Below are positions 48,279 to 56,079 of a DNA stretch of 64,000 nucleotides, in pieces. The notes under the pieces are model-generated. The model was given only the letters and a program-made list of their open reading frames with translations, was not told where the DNA came from and ran no database searches. The stretch covers positions 1 to 64,000 of the forward strand of contig NZ_FNAL01000009.1 of assembly GCF_900101915.1 (NCBI RefSeq), written 5' to 3'. Positions within the stretch are counted from its first letter, which is position 1; every line of letters starts with the position of its first letter. The DNA comes from Psychrobacter pacificensis (lineage in GTDB: Bacteria; Pseudomonadota; Gammaproteobacteria; Pseudomonadales; Moraxellaceae). The translations under genes were made by a program, and so were the position numbers.

Positions 48279-49538
48279 ATGACAGCAGCTACCGACGACA
48301 CCCAAAACTCTTCGAACAATACCGAGCAAGAGGCATCTGTATTGTTCAATACTGAACCAACAGATTGCGGACATCTAATCGGGATAATGACACTTAATAC
48401 CCCAAAATCGCTTAATGCGCTCAGTGTTGATATGTGTCAACTGCTAGCAGCGCAGTTAGAGGAGTGGCAAGCGGATGACCAAGTAGTGGCGATTGTGTTA
48501 AAAGGTGCAGGCGATAAGGCCTTTTGTGCAGGCGGTGATATTCGTAAGCTCTATGACAGTATGTCTACTAGTGCGCCGATACCAAACCCTTATGCCACTG
48601 AGTTTTTCAGTCACGAGTATCGTCTATATCGTCAAATGCACTTTTACTCAAAACCATTAATACTTTGGGGTGATGGCATTATCATGGGCGGCGGTATGGG
48701 GCTGATGGCAGGATGCAGTCATCGTATTGTCACTGAGCGCACACGTTTTGCTATGCCTGAGATTACCATTGGCTTATTTCCTGATGCCTCAGGCAGTTGG
48801 TTTTTGCAGCGAATGCCCGCCAAAACAGGTTTGTTCTTAGGCTTGACTGGCGCGATGTGTAACGCCAATGACGCGCTGTTGGCCAACCTAGCAGAGTATG
48901 CTGTTGCAAGTCATGATTATGATGCTGTCATACAACGTCTTAAGCAGAGCGACTGGCAAACGCTCGATAGTGCCAGTAGTTCAAACAAGTTCCATCATAA
49001 TAGTGCGCATAGTATCGTCGGCCGTGCACTTGCTGAGCTGCCAGTAGCCGAGTTGTCTGATAGTAAGCTTGCGACCTACTGGCAGCCTATCCAAAAATTG
49101 ATGAACAGTGGCGGTTTGGCAGATATCGATGCATTGCTACAAAGTGATGAAGCGCTAGTACAGTTAAATAAAGACTTTTCAGAAGACAGTTGGACTCAGC
49201 GAGCAGTTGCAACCTATCGTCATGGTTGCCCAGTGACAGCAGCGTTAACCTACGCGCTGTATCACAAAGTCGCTGATTTGTCGATAGAACAAGTTTTATA
49301 TTTAGAAGCCAACGTGGCGGTACATTGTGCAGCCAATCCTGATTTCAAAGAAGGTGTGCGTGCATTATTGATTGATAAAGATAAAGATCCGCAGTGGTCG
49401 CGCTCGTTGGCAGACTGCGTAAGTGTAGAAGGCCAAGCGTATATCGATAAGCACTTTGCCAATCCTTATCCAAAAGGTGAGCACCCTCTAGAAGATTGGT
49501 TGGGTGAGGAAGCTTTGGGCAGTCAGTATGTGCGCTAA
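48279..49538 (+). CDS. 3-hydroxyisobutyryl-CoA hydrolase
   Basis: This 419-residue crotonase-fold hydrolase frees 3-hydroxyisobutyrate from its CoA ester. Diagnostic blocks are LNALSVDMCQLLAAQLEEW, KGAGDKAFCAGGDIRKLYDSM, ILWGDGIIMGGGMGLMAGCSHRIVTERTRFAMPEITIGLFPDASGSWFLQRMP and the C-terminal EGVRALLIDKDKDPQWSRSL, as in HIBCH proteins. It follows the enoyl-CoA hydratase by about 70 bp. It is followed by a repeat element, so mmsB may have a separate promoter or depend on read-through. Confidence 0.93.
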   Translation: MTAATDDTQNSSNNTEQEASVLFNTEPTDCGHLIGIMTLNTPKSLNALSVDMCQLLAAQLEEWQADDQVVAIVLKGAGDKAFCAGGDIRKLYDSMSTSAPIPNPYATEFFSHEYRLYRQMHFYSKPLILWGDGIIMGGGMGLMAGCSHRIVTERTRFAMPEITIGLFPDASGSWFLQRMPAKTGLFLGLTGAMCNANDALLANLAEYAVASHDYDAVIQRLKQSDWQTLDSASSSNKFHHNSAHSIVGRALAELPVAELSDSKLATYWQPIQKLMNSGGLADIDALLQSDEALVQLNKDFSEDSWTQRAVATYRHGCPVTAALTYALYHKVADLSIEQVLYLEANVAVHCAANPDFKEGVRALLIDKDKDPQWSRSLADCVSVEGQAYIDKHFANPYPKGEHPLEDWLGEEALGSQYVR

Positions 49539-49659
49539 TTATTTACAGACAACTCAAAAAGTAAGACAGACAGCGTTTTTTAATACTTTTAAAAAAGCAT
49601 TGTAAAACATAACGTAAATATATTACTAACAAATATTGTCAAATAGTATGTAGCAATGG

Positions 49660-49810
49660 CTATATAGTGAAACCATTATAAAAACGGTATAGCAAGATTA
49701 AACGCTATTTTTCGCAGCCTCTGGAGACGCAGTCACAGCAAGCAAGAAAAGTAGCATTTAATCGAGCGCGTTTCCTATGCTGTATCAATTTTATTGAGGT
49801 TCTACTATAT
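49660..49810. repeat. Small inverted-repeat element, TATAGT family (copy 2)
   Basis: The left end starts TATATAGTGAAACCATTATA. The right end, read on the other strand, starts TATAGTAGAACCTCAATAAA; both continue into a GATA(C/T)AGC-like block. The centre holds TTTTTCGCAGCCTCTG then CACAGCAAGCAAGAAAA. The same centre, inverted, recurs at 54946-55091 with only scattered changes. There is no ORF. It lies between the hydrolase gene and mmsB. Confidence 0.7.
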
Positions 49811-49834
49811 CATAAATCATCAAGGAGTGATGAG

Positions 49835-50776
49835 ATGGGTACAAAAGATACAGTGATGATGGATAATAACTCTAAACCAAATATTGCCTTTATTGGGCTT
49901 GGTAATATGGGTGCGCCTATGGCAGAAAACTTATTAAAGGCAGGATATACACTTTCTGTCTTTGATTTGTCTGATGCAGCAACCCAGCGCCTAGAAAAAG
50001 CAGGTGCTCGCGTGGCACAGAGTCCTAAAGATGCGGCGAGCAATGCTCAAGTTGTCATTAGTATGCTGCCGGCGGGTCAGCATGTGCACTCTGTGTATCT
50101 GGGCGATAGTGGCGCTAATGGTCTGCTGGCAGAATTACCAAAAGGCACGCTTGTGATTGATAGTAGTACAATAGCGGCTGCTGATGCTAGGACAGTGGCA
50201 GACGCTGCAAGCCATCTTGGCATCGACTTTTTGGATGCCCCCGTGTCTGGCGGGACAGGCGGGGCGATTGCTGGTAGCTTGACCTTTATTATTGGTGGTG
50301 ATGACGACGCTTTTGCCAAAGCTGAGCCGATACTCGCTGTAATGGGGAAAAATATTTTTCATGCAGGCGAACATGGTGCAGGACAAGTTGCGAAGATTTG
50401 CAACAACATGCTGTTAGGTATCCTAATGGCAGGCACGGCAGAGGCGATTAATTTAGGGGTGAAGAACGGTCTAGATCCCAAAGTATTATCAGATATTATG
50501 CTACAAAGCTCAGGCCGTAACTGGACGTTAGAGGTCTATAACCCTTATCCGCAAGTTATGGAAAACGTTCCCTCTAGCAATGGCTACCAAGGTGGCTTTA
50601 TGAGTAAGCTGATGCAAAAAGATCTCAATCTTGCTATGCAAACGGCAAAGGATACTCATGTAGACACGCCAATGGGTGCCAAGGCAACAGAGTTATATGC
50701 CACGCATACGCTTGAGAACGGTGATAAAGACTTCTCTAGTATTATGGGCCGTCATGATGCCTCGGTATTGTTTTAG
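49835..50776 (+). CDS. mmsB: 3-hydroxyisobutyrate dehydrogenase
   Basis: MmsB oxidises 3-hydroxyisobutyrate to methylmalonate semialdehyde with NAD+, feeding MmsA. The Rossmann motif is FIGLGNMGAPMAENLLKAGY (about 14-33), the substrate-binding DAPVSGGTGGAIAGSLTFIIGG, and the catalytic lysine region GAGQVAKICNNMLLGI, all standard for the family. The 313-residue length fits. AAGGAG lies 7 bp upstream of the chosen ATG. It is the last gene of the valine cluster, convergent with the IclR regulator. Confidence 0.96.
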   Translation: MGTKDTVMMDNNSKPNIAFIGLGNMGAPMAENLLKAGYTLSVFDLSDAATQRLEKAGARVAQSPKDAASNAQVVISMLPAGQHVHSVYLGDSGANGLLAELPKGTLVIDSSTIAAADARTVADAASHLGIDFLDAPVSGGTGGAIAGSLTFIIGGDDDAFAKAEPILAVMGKNIFHAGEHGAGQVAKICNNMLLGILMAGTAEAINLGVKNGLDPKVLSDIMLQSSGRNWTLEVYNPYPQVMENVPSSNGYQGGFMSKLMQKDLNLAMQTAKDTHVDTPMGAKATELYATHTLENGDKDFSSIMGRHDASVLF

Positions 50777-50862
50777 AATTACCTTAGAAATAACGACTCA
50801 TATACTCAATCACTCTTACTATCGTGAATAGTGAGGACTGATTAAAGAGGGCTTGTTAGATG

Positions 50863-50904
50863 AAAAAAGGTTCATGCTACATTTATAGCATGAACCTTTT
50901 TTTA
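50863..50904. terminator. Bidirectional terminator between mmsB and the IclR gene
   Basis: AAAAGGTTCATGCTA pairs with TAGCATGAACCTTTT around a short AT loop, with A and T tracts on both strands. It lies between convergent genes. Confidence 0.92.
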
Positions 50905-50937
50905 TTTGATCATAGTAATGAATGAGCAATGACTCTA

Positions 50938-51696
50938 TTAGCTTTGTAAGTCATACACGAGAGCTTGAATATCTTGCGCTGCTTGCTGTAGTCGAGGTAC
51001 ATGAGTCAGTAATTCGTCGAGCGATACGCGTATCGTTGGTGCATGCAGGTACAATGAGGCCAGATAGCGCGACTTTTTATCTAATATAGGCACCGCCACC
51101 CCCACCATTTCAGAGATAAACTCCTCGTTATCAATACCAATGCCAGTGGTAGCGATACGGTCGAGCTCGGCATTCAAAGCATCAATATCGGTGATGGTGT
51201 TTTTGGTGAATTTGTCTAATGGTAAACCCTGCAATATTTTATTACGACTGGTGGTAGACAGTTGGCTCAAATACAATTTACCAGTTGCCGTACACCACAT
51301 GGGCGACTTTGCACCTACTGGGAGGTATATCTGCAATGGTAAGGTCGTTTGTGCGCGGTTGGTATAAATCATATTCATATGATAAGGAACACCGATACCG
51401 CAAGTTTCTTTAAGCTCATCAACCAGTTTTTGCAAAATCATCTGGCGCTCATTAAATAATAAGCGCTGCTGCCAAAGCTCAACGCTCAGATTGCGAACCC
51501 GTTTACCAGGAACAATACCGCCACCGATATCAACGGTCAAAAAACCATCGTCGACCAAATTCTGAATTAAACGGTGTATGGTCGGTTTAGGAATATCCAA
51601 CTCTTGCGATAGCTCAAGTGGAGAGAGAGGTTTAGAAGCATATGACACGGCTTCTATGATCTCTAACACACGGGTGATCGAGGATACTTTAGGCAT
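50938..51696 (-). CDS. IclR-family transcriptional regulator
   Basis: This 252-residue regulator has an N-terminal winged helix-turn-helix (KPLSPLELSQELDIPKPTIHRLIQNLVDDGFL, residues 22-53). An IclR effector-binding domain follows with WCTATGKLYLSQL, GIGIDNEEFISEMVGVAVPILD and a LYLHAPTIRV end block. It sits directly behind mmsB, convergent, and is the only regulator at the valine cluster, so control of mmsA-mmsB by a valine-pathway intermediate is inferred. Confidence 0.92.
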   Translation of the reverse strand: MPKVSSITRVLEIIEAVSYASKPLSPLELSQELDIPKPTIHRLIQNLVDDGFLTVDIGGGIVPGKRVRNLSVELWQQRLLFNERQMILQKLVDELKETCGIGVPYHMNMIYTNRAQTTLPLQIYLPVGAKSPMWCTATGKLYLSQLSTTSRNKILQGLPLDKFTKNTITDIDALNAELDRIATTGIGIDNEEFISEMVGVAVPILDKKSRYLASLYLHAPTIRVSLDELLTHVPRLQQAAQDIQALVYDLQS

Positions 51697-52294
51697 ATAA
51701 AAGGCTCAGTAGTAGTAAAAGGGGGTGAGGCTGACGAGACTATAATGTTTTCATAACGAAGATAAATAGTAATAAATCTGCATTCCCACAATAGATCTAT
51801 TTCTATGTCTAATTTAGCACAATATCAAGCTGAGACAAGGCTTGGTGACACTATATAAGAACATTTGTACTGTTAGCTTCCATATTTACAATTTTTTCTA
51901 AGCGAAACAGTAGATACCTCAACTCACACGTTGCAATATTCTGTAGTAATAAGCTATATAACTGCTGTTGAGTTGAGTGGCTTACTCAGACATTATGATG
52001 AAACATTTTGTAATACCCTCACATGAACATTAAGCGGATCAGTATTCATGTCTACCCTGATTAATTGCTTTGAGAGAGTTGTGTAACAGGAATTCAAAGT
52101 TTTGCAGGTTGGTGTAGCAATTATTACAGTAACTATGCAATCTTTACATAACGGCAAATAAAAAGCGCATCCATGGGGGTGACTTTTTGAGTCAAAATTG
52201 TTTTAATCTCTTCAACTCAACAAAATGGTGGTTTAAAAAGAGCAAAATTATCATTTTTTACGGGCGAGTTACTTTACACTTTAGGAGAATAATT
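51697..52294. other. Long leader/promoter region of the outer-membrane protein gene
   Basis: No gene is supported in these 598 bp. It holds a perfect 9-bp inverted repeat CTCAACTCA/TGAGTTGAG (51918-51926 and 51969-51977). The frame of the outer-membrane protein extends upstream to 52187, but those residues are not part of a credible signal peptide. The unusual length suggests a regulated promoter or a long untranslated leader. Confidence 0.45.
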
Positions 52295-53182
52295 ATGAAA
52301 CTTATTAAACTTACAGCTATCTCTGCTGCTGTTCTAGCATCAACTGCTGCATTAGCCGCTGATCCGGTTATCGTTGTTGATAATAACGATGCGGTAGTAT
52401 ACAAAGCTGAACCAGTGGCTGTTGCCTACCAAGCAGAACCTGCTTATGCATATAACTCTGATGCTGGTATCGTACGCAACACTACTGGTGCTGTAGTTGG
52501 TGGTACTAAAACTTTCTTCCAAACAGCTGTTAACCCAGCATCTGTTAGTGCTGAAGTTGGTACTTTAGGTTATGGCGCTAACATCGGTTGGTCTCTAAAC
52601 GAGAAAACTGAACTACAAGCTGGTTGGGCAGGTGGCGATGTTGCCGACCTATTCGGCGGTGACTTCGATGCAAATGACATCAACTATGACGTAGATACAG
52701 ATTTTAGCAACCCGTACTTAGGTGTACAGTTACGTCCTACTGGTAACTGGTTCACAATGGGCGCTGGTATCATCGTTCCTGATAACGATATTGATGTTCG
52801 TGCAAATGCTGAAGGTGAAGGTTACTACAGTATTGATGGCAACAAGTTCTATGCTGGTAATGCAACTCTTGACCAATCTTTAGCTGAAGATTTTGGCGGT
52901 GATAACGTTGGTAACCTAGAAGGTAGTATTGAGCACCGTAACAAGTTAGCCCCTTACTTAACTGTAGGCTTCCGTCCTAATATCACTAATAACTTTGGTT
53001 TATTTGGTGAACTAGGTGCAGCTTATATGGGCAAAGTAGATGCAAACGTTCGTTACACTGGTGAAGGCGGAAATGTAGTAGCGGCGCAAGATGCAGCGCG
53101 TCAAGCTGAAAAAGATCTAGAAGATAAAAGCTGGTTAGAGTGGATGCCAATCGTTAAACTTGGTGCAACTTACCGTTTTTAA
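52295..53182 (+). CDS. Outer-membrane beta-barrel protein, family not recognised
   Basis: This 295-residue exported protein starts with a clear signal peptide (MKLIKLTAISAAVLASTAALA, cleaved before ADP). The mature part alternates polar and hydrophobic residues in short strands (GYGANIGWSLNEKTELQAGW, NPYLGVQLRP, FTMGAGIIV, LAPYLTVGFRP) and ends in TYRF. A terminal aromatic residue is the usual mark for BAM-dependent insertion. It is highly acidic with Asp/Asn-rich loops. A porin-like or adhesin-like role is possible. The start at 52295 is chosen because TTAGGAGAAT precedes it and the signal peptide begins there. A strong terminator follows. Confidence 0.8.
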   Translation: MKLIKLTAISAAVLASTAALAADPVIVVDNNDAVVYKAEPVAVAYQAEPAYAYNSDAGIVRNTTGAVVGGTKTFFQTAVNPASVSAEVGTLGYGANIGWSLNEKTELQAGWAGGDVADLFGGDFDANDINYDVDTDFSNPYLGVQLRPTGNWFTMGAGIIVPDNDIDVRANAEGEGYYSIDGNKFYAGNATLDQSLAEDFGGDNVGNLEGSIEHRNKLAPYLTVGFRPNITNNFGLFGELGAAYMGKVDANVRYTGEGGNVVAAQDAARQAEKDLEDKSWLEWMPIVKLGATYRF

Positions 53183-53220
53183 TCTAATCACAGTGTAAAT
53201 ACTGTTATTAGAAGAGAATA

Positions 53221-53252
53221 AAAAAAACGACCCTTTCTAGGGTCGTTTTTTT
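53221..53252 (+). terminator. Terminator of the outer-membrane protein gene
   Basis: AAAAACGACCCT pairs with AGGGTCGTTTTT around a 4-nt loop, followed by T's; A tract on the other side. It lies 40 bases past the stop. Confidence 0.93.
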
Positions 53253-53303
53253 ATGTCTAGAAGAAAGCGAAGATAATAAATACGAGAGCATTGCCAGATA
53301 TGA

Positions 53304-54107
53304 TCAAAAAACGACGACTGTTTGATCTGCTTGCAATACTGCAATTTGGTGATTGGATTGATCGTTAGTATGACTGATAGTAATAAGGTCTTTATTTATA
53401 TCATCAGTCAAGGCAGGAATGACATTAGAGTAATCTATACCTAAACCTTGTGCCAACGTATACTGATGGATCTTGATAAAGCTTTCTTTGATTTGCCATA
53501 GTAACTTTGCAATATAATCACGCTGATTTTTTGGTAATGTCTGTAAGATAGTAACTTCATTATCTGAGTAAAAACGCTTGACGATATGCCAAGCAACATT
53601 ATTGTGCTCGATATCGATGCCAGCAGGGCGACGACGACTGATGACCGCTGCTATTTTGCTGTATGAAATAGCAGGGATATTTTGATGAGATTTTTTATTG
53701 AATTCGTCTTTGTTATGAGCGGCTGTATGGCTAAAACAGACGTAATACTTGCTTTTGCTAAGGCGATAGGGGAAGCTCGACTCATCTAAGGTATCGCTGA
53801 TTTCTAGCTTATTGAGTAGCGCTTGTAGTAACTGTCTCACACCTTGGCGCTGCTGTTGACGTTGCCTATGAGCAATACTACGTTTTGATATTGGTTTTTG
53901 TACTGCATGATAATGCCATTTGAAATGACGAAGCTCAGTAAAGATTATATGTGATGATGGATATACTGATAACCAGTATGAGTCGTTCCAAAAGTTGCTC
54001 ATTCCTACAGGACTGGATAAATCACTTACTTGAGCAGTCACGCACCAAGTTTCATGGTCGAGTTGAGTAAGTTGGACGTTAGTGATATTTAGTACTGGTA
54101 TTATCAT
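53304..54107 (-). CDS. 4'-phosphopantetheinyl transferase, Sfp type
   Basis: This enzyme transfers phosphopantetheine from CoA to a carrier-protein serine. The 267-residue protein shows the metal-binding GIDIEHN (Asp 165, Glu 167) and LLWQIKESFIKI (Trp 204, Lys 207, Glu 208), which are the two signatures of the Sfp superfamily. Its length and two-domain layout are Sfp-like rather than AcpS. No NRPS, PKS or carrier-protein gene is near, so its substrate protein is elsewhere. No clear ribosome binding site precedes the ATG. Confidence 0.85.
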   Translation of the reverse strand: MIIPVLNITNVQLTQLDHETWCVTAQVSDLSSPVGMSNFWNDSYWLSVYPSSHIIFTELRHFKWHYHAVQKPISKRSIAHRQRQQQRQGVRQLLQALLNKLEISDTLDESSFPYRLSKSKYYVCFSHTAAHNKDEFNKKSHQNIPAISYSKIAAVISRRRPAGIDIEHNNVAWHIVKRFYSDNEVTILQTLPKNQRDYIAKLLWQIKESFIKIHQYTLAQGLGIDYSNVIPALTDDINKDLITISHTNDQSNHQIAVLQADQTVVVF

Positions 54108-54231
54108 GAGTGGTCATTAGTATTTTTAATTGAAAACGAAGTTTTTTTAGAAATGTAAATAATATACTTAAAATTAGGTATCTTACATTTGAGTTTGAAA
54201 TATTTATATCTTACTTAGCTCAATAGAGTAT

Positions 54232-54267
54232 AAAAAGCCCAGTAATATAACATTACTGGGCTTTTTT
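54232..54267 (-). terminator. Terminator of the Pal-like gene
   Basis: AAAAAGCCCAGTAAT pairs with ATTACTGGGCTTTTT around a short loop. On the minus strand it ends in T5. It sits about 25 bases past the stop of the Pal-like gene. Confidence 0.9.
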
Positions 54268-54291
54268 AAAGCAAATGATTTTTAATGACGC

Positions 54292-54810
54292 TTAGTAAGA
54301 CAGCTCAGCACGGCGGTTTTGTGCATAGGCATCTTCGGTGTTGCCAGCCGCTGCAGGACGTTCTTCACCATAGCTAATGACACGGATGTTGTTGGCGGCG
54401 ACACCCTGAGCAGCAAGATAATTACGTGCTGCTTGGGCACGGCGCTCACCGAGTGCCATATTGTATTCACGGCTACCGCGCTCATCAGTATGACCTGCGA
54501 TAACGACACCAGCTGCTGGGTTTGAGTTTAATAGGCTCACGTGTTGGTTAAGGACACTCGCCGCTTGCGCAGTGATTTCGCTGCTATCAAAAGCAAAGTA
54601 GACAACCGCTTGTAAGTTTTCAGCACCAGTAATGACAGCGGCTGAGTTATCAACGATGACGGCACCATTATAGCCAACTTGACCACCTGGAATACCTAGC
54701 GGCGCGACCACAACCTCTGAGGTAGCACGTTTAGTCGCACAACCTGTAGTGAGTGCAACGGCGCTTGATAGTACAGCTAAAACAGCGATCTTAGAAAAAC
54801 TGATTGACAT
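54292..54810 (-). CDS. pal: Pal-like OmpA-family lipoprotein
   Basis: This 172-residue outer-membrane lipoprotein would bind peptidoglycan. The lipoprotein signal ends in LTTGC (Cys 24). The OmpA C-terminal domain (about 70-170) contains VYFAFDSSEI, VVIAGHTDERGSREYNMALGERRAQAARNYL and YGEERPA. The TDERGSREYNMALGE sequence is what Pal proteins carry. The tolQRAB-ybgF genes that normally surround pal are absent here, so it is an isolated copy or a Pal paralogue. The ATG is preceded by TAGGAGCTC. Confidence 0.88.
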   Translation of the reverse strand: MSISFSKIAVLAVLSSAVALTTGCATKRATSEVVVAPLGIPGGQVGYNGAVIVDNSAAVITGAENLQAVVYFAFDSSEITAQAASVLNQHVSLLNSNPAAGVVIAGHTDERGSREYNMALGERRAQAARNYLAAQGVAANNIRVISYGEERPAAAGNTEDAYAQNRRAELSY

Positions 54811-54945
54811 GACGAGCTCCTAAAATTTTAATTAAATTTATTTTTTAAACTGCTTACGATAAAACTCAGGCAATCTTTAGACATCATATACTAACTGTTA
54901 ATTTATGTAAGTATTTTTACTGTAAATAACGATAGATATGTAACG

Positions 54946-55091
54946 TATAGTCAATCCTAAATAAAACAGATACATTATATATCAAGGTGGAACTGGTCTA
55001 AATTTTCCTTGCGTGCTGTGCCTACGCAGACAGAGGCTGCGAAAAATTTATCCCAGTCCCACTGTATCGCTTTTATACTGAATTCACTATA
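54946..55091. repeat. Small inverted-repeat element, TATAGT family (copy 3)
   Basis: The left end starts TATAGTCAATCCTAAATAAA, continuing to GATACA. The right end read on the other strand starts TATAGTGAATTCAGTATAAA, continuing to GATACA. Its centre contains CAGAGGCTGCGAAAAATTTA, the reverse of the centre of copy 2. It is 146 bp long and ends right against the stop codon of the gene at 55092-55727, so that gene's 3' UTR begins with the element. Confidence 0.75.
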
Positions 55092-55727
55092 TCACCAGCG
55101 GTATTTGCCCCAGTTTTCAGGATTGGCCCAGTAATCAGCATTGAGCCAATTCGGTAGCTGTTTATAATCATATAAATTGAACTGCCAAAGCGCCGCTGAT
55201 ACAGTGGAAGACGTGATGGATTCAATATCACTAATATCTAAAGATGGCTCGCTTAAGATATCAAATGGCGTAAATCCATAAGGTTTCAAATCAATGGAAC
55301 TATCAAGTGCAACCAGCAAGTGTGCTGCATAAAGATCACGATAACGCATGAGGGCAGGGATGTATTGATGTAACAGCTCTTGTGAGAGGGTGGGTAGCCA
55401 AAAGCAAGCAAGCTCGTATCGTTCAAGCACAGGCTGTTTAGCAAGCTCTGATAAAGTGGAGACGTGCCATGCTTCAGCTGATACGTTATTATCATCTTTA
55501 ACATTCGTATCTTTAATATGTGTAGTTTTCTTGAGCTGTGTTTGCAGAGTTGATAATTCTGTTTTGTCGTGTGCTACCCATAACAGCTGAGTAGTGTCAT
55601 CAGTCTGTCTAGTCATCGTTTGTGCTTGTTTATCAAGTGAGTTATCAAGCGAAGGCATGAGAGCATCAACATACTCTATCAGTAGAGGTAACGTGATCTT
55701 TGAGTATTTGGCAGTGTGTGTTGTCAT
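55092..55727 (-). CDS. Protein of unknown function, possibly DUF6231
   Basis: This 211-residue cytoplasmic protein is not firmly recognised. The end (WLNADYWANPENWGKYRW) and the FWLPTLSQELLHQYIPALMRYRDLYAAHLLVALD block resemble the small DUF6231 family of gammaproteobacteria. It has a T/D/K-rich, low-complexity stretch around residues 70-95 and no signal peptide. It is divergent from pepN. Its stop codon abuts a repeat element. Confidence 0.6.
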   Translation of the reverse strand: MTTHTAKYSKITLPLLIEYVDALMPSLDNSLDKQAQTMTRQTDDTTQLLWVAHDKTELSTLQTQLKKTTHIKDTNVKDDNNVSAEAWHVSTLSELAKQPVLERYELACFWLPTLSQELLHQYIPALMRYRDLYAAHLLVALDSSIDLKPYGFTPFDILSEPSLDISDIESITSSTVSAALWQFNLYDYKQLPNWLNADYWANPENWGKYRW

Positions 55728-56079
55728 ATAATAAGCCGTTTATGAAAGGTGAGTTATTAGTGCGCCTATTAAATCATTTTCATCGGCATTATCCAATTGA
55801 TAACGTGAGCCAATTGTTGATTTAATCATTCATATAGAAGCTTATTAACAAGCATGAATGTATATGAAGGATAAACTCAGTTATCTCGATGCTCGTACTT
55901 GAAATATAAGGATTTAGGTCAATCTACCTATAAGCAGGAAACCATATATAACATGCGCCCGTTGTGACTTTCATTGTGACTTTGAGCGCCATAAACGTTG
56001 CTATCAAGACGAAAGCTATAATGCGAATAGCAAAACAATAACACTCATAACATATCATCAATAATAATAGGAAATTACC
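55728..56079. other. Divergent intergenic region before pepN; no gene seen
   Basis: It should hold promoters for pepN and the minus-strand DUF6231-like gene. A 10-bp direct repeat TTGTGACTTT occurs twice (55962 and 55975) about 110 bp before pepN. No other structure stood out. Confidence 0.4.
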
